A stretch of DNA of 64,000 nucleotides from Bacillus sp. SORGH_AS_0510 (GCF_030818775.1 NZ_JAUTAU010000001.1:4158001-4222000), one strand, 5' to 3'; shown: positions 1 through 9,742, numbered from the stretch's first letter. Notes: a model not told the origin generated them from the letters alone. A program made the numbers and translations.

Positions 1-1672
1 TAGCATTCAGTTCGATAGTTTTTGGGTCTTGAATAGTTAAATGAATAGCGCCGAATTTAACGCTAACCGCTTTTGGCTTTTCTCCAAAAAGAGGGTCAAA
101 GTTTGTTTGAAAAGTACTCCAATTCATTTCTTGTTTTGTATCTAAATAAGAGCGTCCATACAAATCCGCTTTCGCTTTCTTATTGTTCACTTCTAGATAG
201 TCAAAATTGAGATTATCTATCCATTTTTCAGACTCGTCATTGGGAATACTATATTGCAGAATTGTCGCTGTTGGAGCAATGGTCAGTTTATCAAATCTAA
301 TGGGAATACCCTCGACTTCTGTTTTTTCATCCAATGCATATTCGGCGGAAGGTTGTTTTATTACAGGGATCTTGAAGTTCCACTCCCCTGTTTCATATTC
401 CATGTTCTCGTAAGCCCTAATACTATTCAGATCAGAGGAATCACGAATCAATTTCTGAACCTTTGTGATTTTCAATTTGATAGTCCCGTTTTTCTTGGAG
501 AGTGGCAGCAGACTCATCTTCCCGTGATACACGTTCTTTTTTTCGTTATTTACAGCGGATTCATGGTTAAGAGGATATTCCCTTAGATTTGCTTCTCGGC
601 TCATGATTTCATAGGCATTCTCTACTAAAACCCCATCCTGACTATTCATCACATATTGATTATCTCCATCTGTATCTTCTATTTCATAAAAAACAATCGT
701 TTGAACATCATCAGCAATCGCACCCTTGATCTTAATTTTTACCCCATTGCTTTCCGCTTCCAAATTCATCCTCTCACCCAGGCCTTGTTGAAGATACCTA
801 CTCAATTCTGGATCTTTTTCCGTCCATGAATAGTAGAGGCTGGCAAACGCTCCTGTAAAATATTCAATCCCCATTAACAATGCAAAAATACTTGCAAAAA
901 CAAGTCCCATTCTTTTACGTTTCTTATTCTTTTGTTGTCTGTGCTTTTCCACTTCAGCCAACCTATTTACGACGTTCTCCATGAAACCAGAAGGCACATG
1001 GAAACCCTCCAACCTTTCCGTAAGATTTAACATGGTTAACATGACATCCTGAAAGGCAGCCAAATCCTCCTGACAATTTTGGCAATGAAAAATATGTTTC
1101 TCTAAATCAATCTTTTTCGGTCGATCCATCGTTCTTTCTAGGTAATCCAAGTAACTCATATGATATTCTTCACAGCCATTAAAGGATGACCCGTACCCCA
1201 TTACATTTCTTAGTGACTGGATTCCGGAAACCAAATGCTCTTTCAGCTTCTCTACTGAAATTTGGAGAAGCTGTGCCACTTCCTCATTAGGGATTCCTTT
1301 TATATATGTAAGTACCATCACATCTTTTTCGTACCCATTCAATTGATCTAGTGCTTTAAATAAATCCTGACGTGGTTCACTATCTCCTGAATCTTGTAAA
1401 CTACTATTATCAGAAAGCTCCTGGCAAGTATGTATGAAAATGGATGTAACCCACATTTCGAATGATGTTTCATTTTTCATTTGTCGCATTTCCTTATGGG
1501 CTTTTATTATAGTCCTGAAAAATAGCTCTTCCATTTGCTGTTGACTTTTAAGATAGGACCAACCAAGTGCAAAGAACGAGTGTAAATGTTGCTCGAACCA
1601 ATCTACGATGGATTCCATGCCTTTTACACTTACATTTGTGATCGAAATAGTATCTATTTTTGCTGGGACCAT
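1..1672 (-). CDS. Sigma factor fused to zinc-finger anti-sigma / DUF4179-like protein (partial)
   Basis: One uninterrupted frame runs from an ATG at 1672 to the window edge (557 codons; the C-terminus lies outside). Residues about 20-90 look like a degenerate sigma region 2 and about 105-160 like sigma region 4 (YEKDVMVLTYIKGIPNEEVA, a helix-turn-helix). A zinc-binding anti-sigma motif H-x3-C-x2-C follows at H193/C197/C200. Residues about 255-275 form one membrane segment, and the rest is an extracytoplasmic domain like those of DUF4179 anti-sigma factors. The start has a good RBS (AGGGGGGAA). Sigma and anti-sigma are normally separate genes; here the cytoplasmic part would be a membrane-tethered sigma factor. 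Inference: release needs proteolysis, as in RsiV/RsiW-type systems. Frame continuity is seen directly; the domain names are recognition without a search. Confidence 0.75.
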   Translation of the reverse strand, partial: MVPAKIDTISITNVSVKGMESIVDWFEQHLHSFFALGWSYLKSQQQMEELFFRTIIKAHKEMRQMKNETSFEMWVTSIFIHTCQELSDNSSLQDSGDSEPRQDLFKALDQLNGYEKDVMVLTYIKGIPNEEVAQLLQISVEKLKEHLVSGIQSLRNVMGYGSSFNGCEEYHMSYLDYLERTMDRPKKIDLEKHIFHCQNCQEDLAAFQDVMLTMLNLTERLEGFHVPSGFMENVVNRLAEVEKHRQQKNKKRKRMGLVFASIFALLMGIEYFTGAFASLYYSWTEKDPELSRYLQQGLGERMNLEAESNGVKIKIKGAIADDVQTIVFYEIEDTDGDNQYVMNSQDGVLVENAYEIMSREANLREYPLNHESAVNNEKKNVYHGKMSLLPLSKKNGTIKLKITKVQKLIRDSSDLNSIRAYENMEYETGEWNFKIPVIKQPSAEYALDEKTEVEGIPIRFDKLTIAPTATILQYSIPNDESEKWIDNLNFDYLEVNNKKAKADLYGRSYLDTKQEMNWSTFQTNFDPLFGEKPKAVSVKFGAIHLTIQDPKTIELNA

Positions 1673-1754
1673 CTATGTGTTCCCCCCTTTTATCTTCTCT
1701 TTATACCTAATGATATAAGTTGAGTACGTTTTTTACAATATCTGTATAATATAA

Positions 1755-1792
1755 AAGAAGCAGGTGATACCTAATTAGGAATCCTGCTTCTT
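1755..1792 (-). terminator. Intrinsic terminator of the sigma/anti-sigma operon
   Basis: GAAGCAGG/CCTGCTTC stem followed on the minus strand by a TTTTAT tail, just downstream of the DUF4179 anti-sigma gene. Confidence 0.75.
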
Positions 1793-1830
1793 AATTTAAA
1801 ACTATCTGCGGAACTACTTCGACCAAGAGT

Positions 1831-3246
1831 CTATTCTTCTTCCCTAGGAAGTTCAACTGTAAATGGTTTTAAGTCCTTAGATGGGACAAAGCTTGAAAAA
1901 TCAAATAGCAACATGGTATTTTCCAGCTTAAAATTCTCAATTCTTTCTTCTCCGTTTAAATCAAAAGTAGATTGGAAGTGTGCTGTTTTCTTATCCATCA
2001 TTTTTACTTTATTAAAAGGAATACCGTGGTTTTTAGGTGGCCATGCATTTTCCGGGTCGATCTTCGATAAGTAGTCCTTATCAACTAACCAGAAAAGGTA
2101 TTTCAAATTATGGTTAATCGTTTCAAGTTTTTCTTTACTCATATTCTTCGGAAGCCCTGTAAGTTGATAATCTATGACCAATTCGCCACCTTTTTGAGTC
2201 ACATCATTTACCTGCAGACCTAAATTGAACCGTGTGCTTTTTAAGGTGAAAGATTTACTACTTAAAAGCTGTTGTACTTTCGGATCTGCTGCAGATAAAT
2301 GAGGATAAAAGGTAAGTGACGTAATATCTGAATCGAGCTTGGTCATTTCTCTCCTCATGGTGCTATGATATCCATCTGCTTGTTTCGATTCCTCGAGAGA
2401 GGTTGGGTTCTCAAACCTATACACTTTTCCTTTATTATCAACTGCTTTTTCTATATAAATGTCATCACCCTTGTATTTCTCGACGGTCTCATAAATAAGA
2501 GAAGAGGACGCTTTTGCAGTAAGAATCTCTTTTATGCTGATTTTCACCCCGTCTTCCGGATATCCTTGCTCCTTATTAATAGCAAGTGAACTGTTCTTTT
2601 CCTGTTGAATGGGGATATCAAAATTCCATTCACCTTTTATCCCGTTGATATTATGAATTGTTATAGGTAGAGTAGAATTCTCTTTAAATGATTGATATGG
2701 ATATTGCATTTTCCATTGAAAGTTATAGCCATTTTCCACTTTCTTAATGTTATTTGACATTCCACCCAGCCAAGGGTCATGATCCCCTTTATTGTGTTCA
2801 AAGTTTACATCAAAACTTACTTCCCCTTTTTCGTTCCCACCCTTTTCAACATCCTCATTTACAAATCCTGTAATAGATACCACATTGCCATCAAAGTAAG
2901 CGCTGGTCAGTTTTACCGTTACCCCATTTTTGGTAAGTGATTGGTTTAATTCTGTAACTGCATCCTGGTTAGCTAATAGCATGCCTGTTGCATCATTAAA
3001 TTCTTGAAAAATCCCGCCTATGAAAGGAGTTTTAGCTAATACTCTATTCATTGTAGGATTAACAAATCCTGAGGCAACAGTGATTCCAAGAAGAGCTGCA
3101 GCAGTCGCCACACTTACAAGAACCTTCCTATTCATTGCCTTTCCTCTATTGCCTTCCTTGTTAATCCCCTTTGAAATGGCGTTAAAAACTTTTTCTTTTG
3201 GCACAGGTATTTGCTCTATGGCTGTCTGGAATTCTTTGTTATCCAT
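1831..3246 (-). CDS. DUF4179-family anti-sigma factor
   Basis: About 471 residues: a short cytoplasmic N-terminus, one membrane segment (about residues 41-62, [19 protein letters not shown]) and a large extracytoplasmic region resembling DUF4179/DUF5643 proteins. It overlaps the 3' end of the upstream ECF sigma gene by 8 bases, so the two are translationally coupled; the expected role is to hold that sigma factor at the membrane. An upstream in-frame ATG at 3264 exists, but the ribosome binding site GAGGAGG lies inside its first codons, so the ATG at 3246 (MDNKEF) is the likelier start. No zf-HC2 zinc motif is visible, unlike the fused neighbour. The inducing signal is unknown. Confidence 0.85.
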   Translation of the reverse strand: MDNKEFQTAIEQIPVPKEKVFNAISKGINKEGNRGKAMNRKVLVSVATAAALLGITVASGFVNPTMNRVLAKTPFIGGIFQEFNDATGMLLANQDAVTELNQSLTKNGVTVKLTSAYFDGNVVSITGFVNEDVEKGGNEKGEVSFDVNFEHNKGDHDPWLGGMSNNIKKVENGYNFQWKMQYPYQSFKENSTLPITIHNINGIKGEWNFDIPIQQEKNSSLAINKEQGYPEDGVKISIKEILTAKASSSLIYETVEKYKGDDIYIEKAVDNKGKVYRFENPTSLEESKQADGYHSTMRREMTKLDSDITSLTFYPHLSAADPKVQQLLSSKSFTLKSTRFNLGLQVNDVTQKGGELVIDYQLTGLPKNMSKEKLETINHNLKYLFWLVDKDYLSKIDPENAWPPKNHGIPFNKVKMMDKKTAHFQSTFDLNGEERIENFKLENTMLLFDFSSFVPSKDLKPFTVELPREEE

Positions 3247-3778
3247 GGCATTTGTCCTCCTCATTTTTGTAGAATTTTTTTAACTCCGCTTTGCCTCTAC
3301 TTAAATAAGTCTTTACCGTACTCTCTGGAATGTCCATGACACTGCTAATCGTCTTAATTGAGTAATCGTAATAGTAAAATAAGATAATCACCGTACGATA
3401 ATTTTCTCTCAGCTGCTGAATGGCTTGAAGCAGCTGTAATGATTCTTCCATGTTTGGATTCACCTGCCCCGGCAGGTTTGACAAGATCTCATCACTCATA
3501 GGAACCACATTGCTTTTTCTCTTTAGGACCTGTCCCGCACATCGTATGACAATCCTGGTGAGCCAGGTCATAAAATACTCCGGATTTTTTAACGAATGGA
3601 TAGAGGTAAAGGCCTGATAGGTTGCTTCTTGGACAACATCCAACGCATCTTCTTCGTTATGTACATAAAGATAAGCAGTACGGTAGATTCGTTCATAATG
3701 TTGTTGAACTAACTTTTCAAAGGCACTTTTATTACCTTTGATTGCTTTTTTAACTAGCCTGTGGCTTTCTATTTCCAT
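3239..3778 (-). CDS. ECF-type RNA polymerase sigma factor
   Basis: 179 residues, the normal length for an ECF sigma-70 factor. Region 2 is at about residues 20-90 ([34 protein letters not shown]) and region 4 at about 115-170 ([40 protein letters not shown]). It is first in an operon with the DUF4179 anti-sigma gene, overlapping by 8 bases. The arrangement and sequence are like SigV/RsiV-type pairs of Bacillus, but I cannot assign a specific ortholog. A possible ECF promoter lies about 30 bases upstream, hinting at autoregulation. Confidence 0.93.
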   Translation of the reverse strand: MEIESHRLVKKAIKGNKSAFEKLVQQHYERIYRTAYLYVHNEEDALDVVQEATYQAFTSIHSLKNPEYFMTWLTRIVIRCAGQVLKRKSNVVPMSDEILSNLPGQVNPNMEESLQLLQAIQQLRENYRTVIILFYYYDYSIKTISSVMDIPESTVKTYLSRGKAELKKFYKNEEDKCHG

Positions 3779-3806
3779 CTTATTTGACCCCCTTTACTAA
3801 TTAGTG

Positions 3807-3831
3807 GACTTTATAATCAAGAAAAGTTTCA
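3807..3831 (-). promoter_or_regulatory. Possible ECF-type promoter of the sigma operon
   Basis: TGAAAC (3831-3826) and AGTC (3810-3807) on the minus strand, 15 bases apart, resemble ECF -35 TGAAAC and -10 CGTC elements. The spacer is one base short and the -10 imperfect, so this is tentative. Confidence 0.35.
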
Positions 3832-3892
3832 AAAAGTTTAAGTTTTAATTTTGCTAAGGAAAAGCATACCATGGAATAAAATCCTAAGTTCA

Positions 3893-3934
3893 AAAAAATA
3901 AGCAGAAACCAAAATTGGTTTCTGCTTATTTTTG
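3893..3934 (-). terminator. Terminator after the dus gene
   Basis: Near-perfect hairpin AAGCAGAAACC/GGTTTCTGCTT with T tracts on both sides. It separates the upstream dus gene from the sigma operon. Confidence 0.85.
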
Positions 3935-3999
3935 TAGGCAAGAATAAAATCCTCCGATTTTATACAAGAGGTACATCATTTTACATTTCCCCGATTCCA

Positions 4000-4965
4000 T
4001 CAAGATTCTTTGACCCCAAAATTATCGAGCAATGCACGCACTTCATCTGTTGATTTCGTGTTCATCAATTGATTTCTTAATTCACCAGCCCCAGGGAATC
4101 CTTTGACATAAATCTTAAAAAAGCGATGAAGAGCCGTGAACCGTCTCAACTCTAAATGCGAATATTTATCATGAAGATCCATATGCAGTCTTAAAAGGTC
4201 AAGTAATTCCTGACTGTTATGATCTTTCGGCTCCTTTTCAAAGGCAAATGGATTATGGAAAATACCACGGCCAATCATAACCCCATCGACACCATATTGA
4301 TGGGCGAGCTTCAATCCAGTTTGACGATCAGGAATATCCCCATTGATCGTCAAAAGGGTATCTGGTGCCACCTCGTCACGAAGCTTCTTAATCTCCGGGA
4401 TCAGCTCCCAATGAGCATCGACTTTGCTCATTTCATCCCTTGTACGCAGATGAATGGAAAGATTGACAATGTCTTGTTCCAATATGTGTTTTAGCCAGAC
4501 CTTCCATTCGTCTACATCCGAATAACCAAGCCTTGTCTTAACACTTACTGGCAATCCTCCCGCTTTTGCTGCTTGTATTAATTCTGCTGCAACTTCCGGG
4601 CGGAGGATCAGGCCACTCCCCTTTCCGTTCTGTACCACATTGGGTACGGGACACCCCATATTGATATCCAAACCCTTAAAGCCCAGTTCCGCCATACCAA
4701 TACTCATTTGCCGGAAGTTTTCAGGCTTGTCCCCCCATATATGAGCGACAATTGGCTGTTCATCCTCTGTAAAAGTCAAACGCCCGCGCACACTTTTGAT
4801 CCCATCTGGGTGACAATAACTTTCACTGTTTGTAAACTCTGTAAAAAACACATCAGGTCTGGCTGCCTGACTCACTACATGACGAAAAACCACATCCGTC
4901 ACTTCTTCCATGGGTGCCAGTATAAAAAAAGGTCGCGGTAAGTCACGCCAAAAATTATCTTTCAT
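4000..4965 (-). CDS. tRNA-dihydrouridine synthase, YfjN-like
   Basis: 321 residues from the ATG at 4965; a TTG four codons upstream is possible. FMN-dependent Dus enzymes reduce specific uridines in tRNA to dihydrouridine. Visible features are the N-terminal FMN loop ([17 protein letters not shown]), the family signature [20 protein letters not shown] with the catalytic cysteine, NGDIPD, and [18 protein letters not shown] near the end of the TIM barrel. The protein closely resembles B. subtilis YfjN as I remember it (same [14 protein letters not shown] start). It stands alone between terminators. Confidence 0.93.
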   Translation of the reverse strand: MKDNFWRDLPRPFFILAPMEEVTDVVFRHVVSQAARPDVFFTEFTNSESYCHPDGIKSVRGRLTFTEDEQPIVAHIWGDKPENFRQMSIGMAELGFKGLDINMGCPVPNVVQNGKGSGLILRPEVAAELIQAAKAGGLPVSVKTRLGYSDVDEWKVWLKHILEQDIVNLSIHLRTRDEMSKVDAHWELIPEIKKLRDEVAPDTLLTINGDIPDRQTGLKLAHQYGVDGVMIGRGIFHNPFAFEKEPKDHNSQELLDLLRLHMDLHDKYSHLELRRFTALHRFFKIYVKGFPGAGELRNQLMNTKSTDEVRALLDNFGVKES

Positions 4966-5180
4966 AATTAAATTCAAATCCTCTCATTATGGGATACCAG
5001 TCCAAATCCTTGTCCCAAAATTAAAGAGCAGAATGTCCCTGCTTCCTTTACACTTATACCATGATTAAGTACTTTTTATCAAACGGATCGGAACTGTTTA
5101 TTTTCTCCAAATTGCCGTCTTGGTACTCCCACCAACTGCATTTTTACAAAGTATTTATTTAGTCTACCTAGATTACAGAC

Positions 5181-5208
5181 AAAATAGCCCAGTTTTATGA
5201 CTGGGCCA
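5181..5208 (-). terminator. Terminator of the amino-acid ABC importer operon
   Basis: TGGCCCAGT...ACTGGGCTA hairpin followed by TTTTG on the minus strand, 15 bases past the ATPase stop codon. Confidence 0.8.
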
Positions 5209-5223
5209 TTCCGGTATTTCAAA

Positions 5224-5967
5224 TTATTTTAACATGGTTGCTTGCAGGAATTCTTTTGTACGTTGCTCCTTTGGATGATCAAAGAATTCATTTGGCCGAT
5301 TTCTTTCGATAATTCTACCATCGTCCATGAGGACAATCCAATCAGCAACCTCACGAGCAAAGCCCATTTCATGGGTTACCACTACCATGGTCATTCCTTC
5401 ATCGGCTAACTCCTTCATGGTTGTCAATACCTCACCAACCAACTGCGGATCAAGGGCAGATGTCGGTTCATCAAAAAGCATAATATCCGGCTTCATGGCC
5501 AGCGCCCTGGCAATTGCCACACGTTGCTTTTGACCGCCTGACAATTTGCTAGGATAAACATTGGCCTTATCCTCAAGACCCACCTTTTGTAGCAACTCGT
5601 TTGCTTCAGCAATGGCCTGGTCTTTTGGAATTTTCTTTACCATGATGGGTGCTTCAATGACATTTTCAAGGACGGTTTTATGTGGGAATAGATTAAAGTG
5701 CTGGAAAACCATTCCCACTGTTTGGCGGACATTATTAATATTGTGGGTTTCCGGGCTAATCTTTTCACCGCGAATTGAAATTTTCCCACCATCCCTTTTT
5801 TCTAAAAAGTTAAGGCATCTTAGTAGAGTACTTTTACCAGAGCCGGATGATCCGACCAAGCAGACAACTTCACTTTCATACACGGACATGTTTATATCTT
5901 TTAATACATGTAAACTACCATAAGATTTATGTAAGTTTTCTATTTTTATCATTTCTCGTTCATTCAC
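5224..5967 (-). CDS. Polar amino-acid ABC transporter, ATP-binding protein
   Basis: 247 residues with a GTG start 8 bases after AGGAGG. It is a GlnQ/HisP-type ATPase: Walker [10 protein letters not shown]-loop ([14 protein letters not shown]), signature LSGGQKQR, Walker [14 protein letters not shown], switch histidine in [12 protein letters not shown]. It energises uptake of a polar amino acid through the membrane pair encoded by the adjacent permease. It is third in a binding protein-permease-ATPase operon, 12 bases after the permease. Substrate is not decidable from this subunit. Confidence 0.96.
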   Translation of the reverse strand: MNEREMIKIENLHKSYGSLHVLKDINMSVYESEVVCLVGSSGSGKSTLLRCLNFLEKRDGGKISIRGEKISPETHNINNVRQTVGMVFQHFNLFPHKTVLENVIEAPIMVKKIPKDQAIAEANELLQKVGLEDKANVYPSKLSGGQKQRVAIARALAMKPDIMLFDEPTSALDPQLVGEVLTTMKELADEGMTMVVVTHEMGFAREVADWIVLMDDGRIIERNRPNEFFDHPKEQRTKEFLQATMLK

Positions 5968-5979
5968 TTTATTGTCCTC

Positions 5980-6645
5980 CTATCGATCACTAACTGCTAA
6001 TCTCTTTTCGAACAGGCTCACCAGCATTGTTAATACAGCAACAAGTATTAGATAATAAACGGCTACGATTAACAAGTAGGTCATTTCATCGAAATTATTG
6101 GAACCCAGTGTCGTCGAAACATTGAACAGTTCATTCATGGAAATAAAGGCTGCCAAAGATGAATCTTTAAGTCCAATAATAAATTGGTTTCCAAGGGGAG
6201 GCAGTGCCCTCTTGAAAGCCTGTGGAAGAATGATCCGGCGCATGGCTAGTATTCTGGTCATGCCGAGAGAGCGTGCCGCTTCCATTTGCCCTTTATCAAT
6301 GGATTGAATCGTCCCCCGAAAAATTTCAGCAATATAGGCACCATTATGGAAGGCGAGTGCAAGAGCCGCTGCCCAAAAGTCAGGAATGAGGAAAATTCCA
6401 CTGAAGCCAAAATATAGAATGAAAATCTGAACAATGAGTGGAGTTCCCCTTACAAGGAATACATACGCATTTGAAATATAGCCCAATACTTTAATCCTTG
6501 ATATTTTTAAAAGAGCAAAAAATAATCCAAATAAAATCCCAATTAAAATGGAAACAACCGTAAGCTTTAACGTCAACAGCGCCGCATCTATGAAAAGGTT
6601 TTTACTATTGATTAACGTATGTAAAAAGTGTGAAAAACTAGGCAA
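5980..6645 (-). CDS. Polar amino-acid ABC transporter, permease
   Basis: 221 residues, with a TTG start behind AAAGGATG. Five or so membrane helices and the family EAA-type loop (EAARSLGMTRILAMRRIILP) that contacts the ATPase. Members usually act as homodimers in His/Glu/Gln/Arg importers. It lies between the binding-protein gene (35 bases upstream) and the ATPase gene, as in glnHPQ-type operons. Confidence 0.95.
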   Translation of the reverse strand: MPSFSHFLHTLINSKNLFIDAALLTLKLTVVSILIGILFGLFFALLKISRIKVLGYISNAYVFLVRGTPLIVQIFILYFGFSGIFLIPDFWAAALALAFHNGAYIAEIFRGTIQSIDKGQMEAARSLGMTRILAMRRIILPQAFKRALPPLGNQFIIGLKDSSLAAFISMNELFNVSTTLGSNNFDEMTYLLIVAVYYLILVAVLTMLVSLFEKRLAVSDR

Positions 6646-6680
6646 AATAACAACATCCTTTCTTTCTAATGATCAATCTA

Positions 6681-7463
6681 TTACTCTGGTTTTTTCGTAA
6701 TATCCTCACCAAAATATTTTTGACTGATTCGGGATAGTGTTCCATCGTTACGAAGTTTTTGAAGTGCTTCATTAATCCTCTTGAGCAGGATTGGATTATC
6801 TTTCGGAACAACAATCGCCTGCTCGCTTCGCTCAATTAATTGCTGCCCCTGAATTTTAAAGCCTTCCTTTTTTGCACTTTTACCAGTGACAAAATCAGTA
6901 ATAACGGCGTCATGCCGGCCAATACTTAGCGCTTTTAATGCCGTAATATCACTGTCATACATTTTAATATTGCTGGTAAACTTTTTGGCTGTATCCGCAT
7001 AGGTAGAGCCCTTTGCTACGGCAACTTCTTTACCTTTTAAGTCATCTACTGTTTTAATCTTGCTGTCAGGTCTTGTGAAGATCTGTGGACCTGAGTAATA
7101 GTAGGGTGTGGAAAAATTAACTTGTTTGGCACGCTCTGGGTTAATGGTGTGGCTGGCAACGGCTGCGTCTGCCCGTCCCGTTTTAATACCCTCAATGAGT
7201 CCTTTGAATTTCATCCTCTTCTGAACTGGTTTAAGGCCCAGCTCTTTTCCTACTGCGTTTCCTACCTCAATATCGAAACCAGTCATCGATAAATCTTCAT
7301 TCCTAACATAGCTAAAGGGCTTAAATTCTCCTGAAGCTGCAAAAATAAATTGCTGCTTATCTATCAGCTTTGTTCCATCTGCCAACCGGTCCTTTTGGAT
7401 ACAGCCAGTCAGCATCCCCATTAGAAATAAGCACGATAGAATAATTATGTATCGTTTTTCCAT
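6681..7463 (-). CDS. Amino-acid ABC transporter, substrate-binding lipoprotein
   Basis: 260 residues from the ATG at 7463. An upstream in-frame TTG is unlikely because the RBS (GAGAGGAG) lies between the two. A signal peptide ends in the lipobox LTGC, so Cys21 is the lipid anchor. The mature part is a type II periplasmic-binding fold (SBP_bac_3) with FKPFSYVRNEDLSMTGFDIE, ADAAVASHTINPERAKQVNF and a C-terminal NEALQKLRNDGTLSRI. It captures the substrate for the downstream permease and ATPase. The leader contains an attenuator-like hairpin that hints at histidine, but the ligand is not established. Confidence 0.94.
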   Translation of the reverse strand: MEKRYIIILSCLFLMGMLTGCIQKDRLADGTKLIDKQQFIFAASGEFKPFSYVRNEDLSMTGFDIEVGNAVGKELGLKPVQKRMKFKGLIEGIKTGRADAAVASHTINPERAKQVNFSTPYYYSGPQIFTRPDSKIKTVDDLKGKEVAVAKGSTYADTAKKFTSNIKMYDSDITALKALSIGRHDAVITDFVTGKSAKKEGFKIQGQQLIERSEQAIVVPKDNPILLKRINEALQKLRNDGTLSRISQKYFGEDITKKPE

Positions 7464-7514
7464 GCTTGATTTTCTCCTCTCGTTCAAGCTAAACCTCTAT
7501 TTCCAGCATTGATG

Positions 7515-7553
7515 AAAAGGACTGCTTGCTGCTTTGAATCAGCAGAGCAGTCC
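7515..7553 (-). promoter_or_regulatory. Attenuator-like hairpin in the importer leader, T-box-like core
   Basis: About 55 bases before the importer start, a 13-bp hairpin (GGACTGCT...AGCAGTCC, one bulged C, 8-base loop) is followed by TTTTC. The 5' side overlaps GGTGGGACTGC, which differs by one base from the T-box core GGTGGNACCGC. In T-box RNAs the base after UGG pairs with the tRNA discriminator; G would select C73, typical of tRNA-His. No canonical stem I is visible in the short space available, so a T-box is a hypothesis. The hairpin itself is clear. Confidence 0.4.
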
Positions 7554-7636
7554 CACCTGAGGTTTTCTTTTTTAATACCCCCTTCATAGTTGGTTGAAAC
7601 CAGATTTTTCGACAATTGATGCCACTGCCAATGGAA

Positions 7637-7668
7637 TAAAAAAAGCCTAATCCCCAAGAGATTAGACT
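7637..7668 (-). terminator. Terminator of the ABC-2 exporter operon
   Basis: AGTCTAATC...GATTAGGCT stem followed by seven T on the minus strand, 60 bases past the permease stop codon. Confidence 0.88.
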
Positions 7669-7727
7669 TTTCATGTATTGTAATATCATGTTTTCTCGGT
7701 TTTACATCCGTATTATTAGCCTTTTTC

Positions 7728-8819
7728 CTATTCCCATTTAAACACTAAACTGGCTAGCACAAACCCTACTAATAACCAACATCCTAATACAAGAGTGTCC
7801 GTTCCCAATTGAAGAAAAGGGGTTCCAAGATTCATCGTCTCCCTCAAGGCAGAACTTAAATGAGCAATTGGCAGTACTTTAACAATGGGTTGAATAATAT
7901 CTGGCATATTATTTATCGGAAAGAACACACCTCCAAGAAACAGCATGGGAAACGTAACAAATCCTGCGATTGGCCCAGCACTTTCAGGATTTTTCGCAAT
8001 CCCTGCAATAATAAAACCAAGTGACATAAATGCAAGGGTACCAAGGACAATGAAGAAGATCAAAGAAAGCCAAGAACCTACGACACTAATACCGAATACT
8101 AAATTAGCAATTAAGACGACCAACAGAGCTTGAGTTCCATTCAGTAATAAACGAGCTGTGATTTGAGCAGCGATGAAGGTGGAGGCTTTAAGTCTCGTTC
8201 CTTGCATTCTCCGCAAGATCCCCCTTTCCCGCCAGGCAGCAATTTGTCCAGCAACACCATTCATGTTATTGCTCATAATCATCATAGCAACGATTCCTGG
8301 GACGAGGAAATCGACATAACGAATATTTCTGGCTTCTATGCCTATTTTTTCAACCGTCACTAAAGGTTTGTAGCCAACAAGTGCTTTACTATATTGATCA
8401 ATGATGCCCTTTACAACGGTCAGGCCGAGTTCCGAGGTGGTGAGATTTTTCTCATTATAATAAACTGGAAGAGAAAAGGGGTGTTCCTTGTCCTTCAAGT
8501 TTGCTTCATACCCTTTTGGAATTTCAATAAGAAGCTGGATTTCTCCATTTTTCAAGGCTTGTTTTCCATTTTTAACTTTTTCATAACTTATGGTTTTTAG
8601 TCCCTCGTACTTGTCAAACAGTTTCTTTAGATCCTCCGAAGAACTTGTTTGTTCCAAGTCGATTACCCCTACGGTTAACGATAGATTATCCTCCTTACCT
8701 GCAAAGGAACCAAGCGCTAGCATTAAGATAATCGGAAAGAGTAACGTAAAGAATAAAACCTGTTTATTGCGAGCAAAGATTCTTAATTGTGCAAGAGTTA
8801 ACTGCCAGTATGCTCTCAT
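7728..8819 (-). CDS. ABC-2 type transporter permease
   Basis: 363 residues: one N-terminal membrane helix, an extracytoplasmic domain (about residues 45-170), then five or six C-terminal helices. A typical YhgE/ABC-2 arrangement with the DFLVPGIVAMMIMSNNMNGV segment. It overlaps the ATPase gene by 4 bases (ATGA), so the two form an exporter. Substrates of this class include drugs and lipids; nothing here says which. Confidence 0.92.
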   Translation of the reverse strand: MRAYWQLTLAQLRIFARNKQVLFFTLLFPIILMLALGSFAGKEDNLSLTVGVIDLEQTSSSEDLKKLFDKYEGLKTISYEKVKNGKQALKNGEIQLLIEIPKGYEANLKDKEHPFSLPVYYNEKNLTTSELGLTVVKGIIDQYSKALVGYKPLVTVEKIGIEARNIRYVDFLVPGIVAMMIMSNNMNGVAGQIAAWRERGILRRMQGTRLKASTFIAAQITARLLLNGTQALLVVLIANLVFGISVVGSWLSLIFFIVLGTLAFMSLGFIIAGIAKNPESAGPIAGFVTFPMLFLGGVFFPINNMPDIIQPIVKVLPIAHLSSALRETMNLGTPFLQLGTDTLVLGCWLLVGFVLASLVFKWE

Positions 8820-9742
8820 GACTCTCTGATACTCCTTCCGGTCATATGAATAAAAACATCCTCTAATGTTGCTAAACGTGTTTGTAAATCCTCAATTTTA
8901 AATAGATGTTCCGTAGAGGCCTGAATTAAGGAGGTTAAAGCTGTTTGTAAATCATCTGTATATAACTGGATAAAGGTATCTTTTATAGACACTTCTTTCA
9001 CACCATTTAAATTCAAAAGTAACTCTTTTTCTGGCGAATTGCTTAAATGAAACTCTATGGTGCTTGTTGATTGAAGTTTCTTCACTAAATTGTCTGGCGT
9101 ATCAAGAGCAATCAATTCTCCTTGATCCATAATCCCGATGCGGTCACAGAGCACATGAGCTTCATCCATATAATGTGTGGAAAGGATAACTGTTTTTCCG
9201 CGATCCTTTAAACGTAGTACAATGTCCCACAAGGTTCTTCTTGCTTGTGGATCGAGTCCAGTCGTTGGTTCATCCAGAAAAACAATTTGCGGGTCATGTA
9301 TAAGAGCTAAGGCAATAGCAAGACGCTGCTTTTGTCCGCCGGAAAGTCCTTTAATACGGGCATTTTTCTTCTCTGTTAAAAGCATTTCATCAATTAATAC
9401 ATCGATGTTTACGTGGAACGGATAGAAACTTCCGTACAATTGCAGAATTTCATTTACTTTCAATAATTCAAATAAAGAAGTGGACTGAAGTTGAACTCCG
9501 ATGACCTCTTTGACTTTGTTCACTTCCTTTTTCACATCAAAGCCTGCGAGTGCCGCGGTTCCTTCATCTGGCTTTCTAAGACCTACTAACATTTCAATCG
9601 TGGTTGTTTTTCCAGCACCATTTGGTCCAAGGAGACCAAAAACCTCTCCTTTTTCCACCTGAAAGGATACCCCGTTAACCGCTGTGTGAGAGCCGTATCG
9701 TTTTAATAGACTTTTTACATCTACCATTATGTTTTTAAGCAT
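8816..9742 (-). CDS. ABC-2 exporter ATP-binding protein
   Basis: 308 residues; ATG 6 bases after AAGGAGG. Walker A GPNGAGKT, signature LSGGQKQR, Walker B IVFLDEPTTGLDP, switch histidine LSTHYMDEA. The C-terminal ~90 residues form the accessory domain common in CcmA/NatA/DrrA-type exporter ATPases. Its partner is the overlapping permease gene. Confidence 0.95.
   Translation of the reverse strand: MLKNIMVDVKSLLKRYGSHTAVNGVSFQVEKGEVFGLLGPNGAGKTTTIEMLVGLRKPDEGTAALAGFDVKKEVNKVKEVIGVQLQSTSLFELLKVNEILQLYGSFYPFHVNIDVLIDEMLLTEKKNARIKGLSGGQKQRLAIALALIHDPQIVFLDEPTTGLDPQARRTLWDIVLRLKDRGKTVILSTHYMDEAHVLCDRIGIMDQGELIALDTPDNLVKKLQSTSTIEFHLSNSPEKELLLNLNGVKEVSIKDTFIQLYTDDLQTALTSLIQASTEHLFKIEDLQTRLATLEDVFIHMTGRSIRES

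Noticed and set aside
7500..7690. Complete canonical T-box riboswitch
   Set aside because: Only the core-like motif and terminator are present; stem I with specifier loop is not found in the space available.
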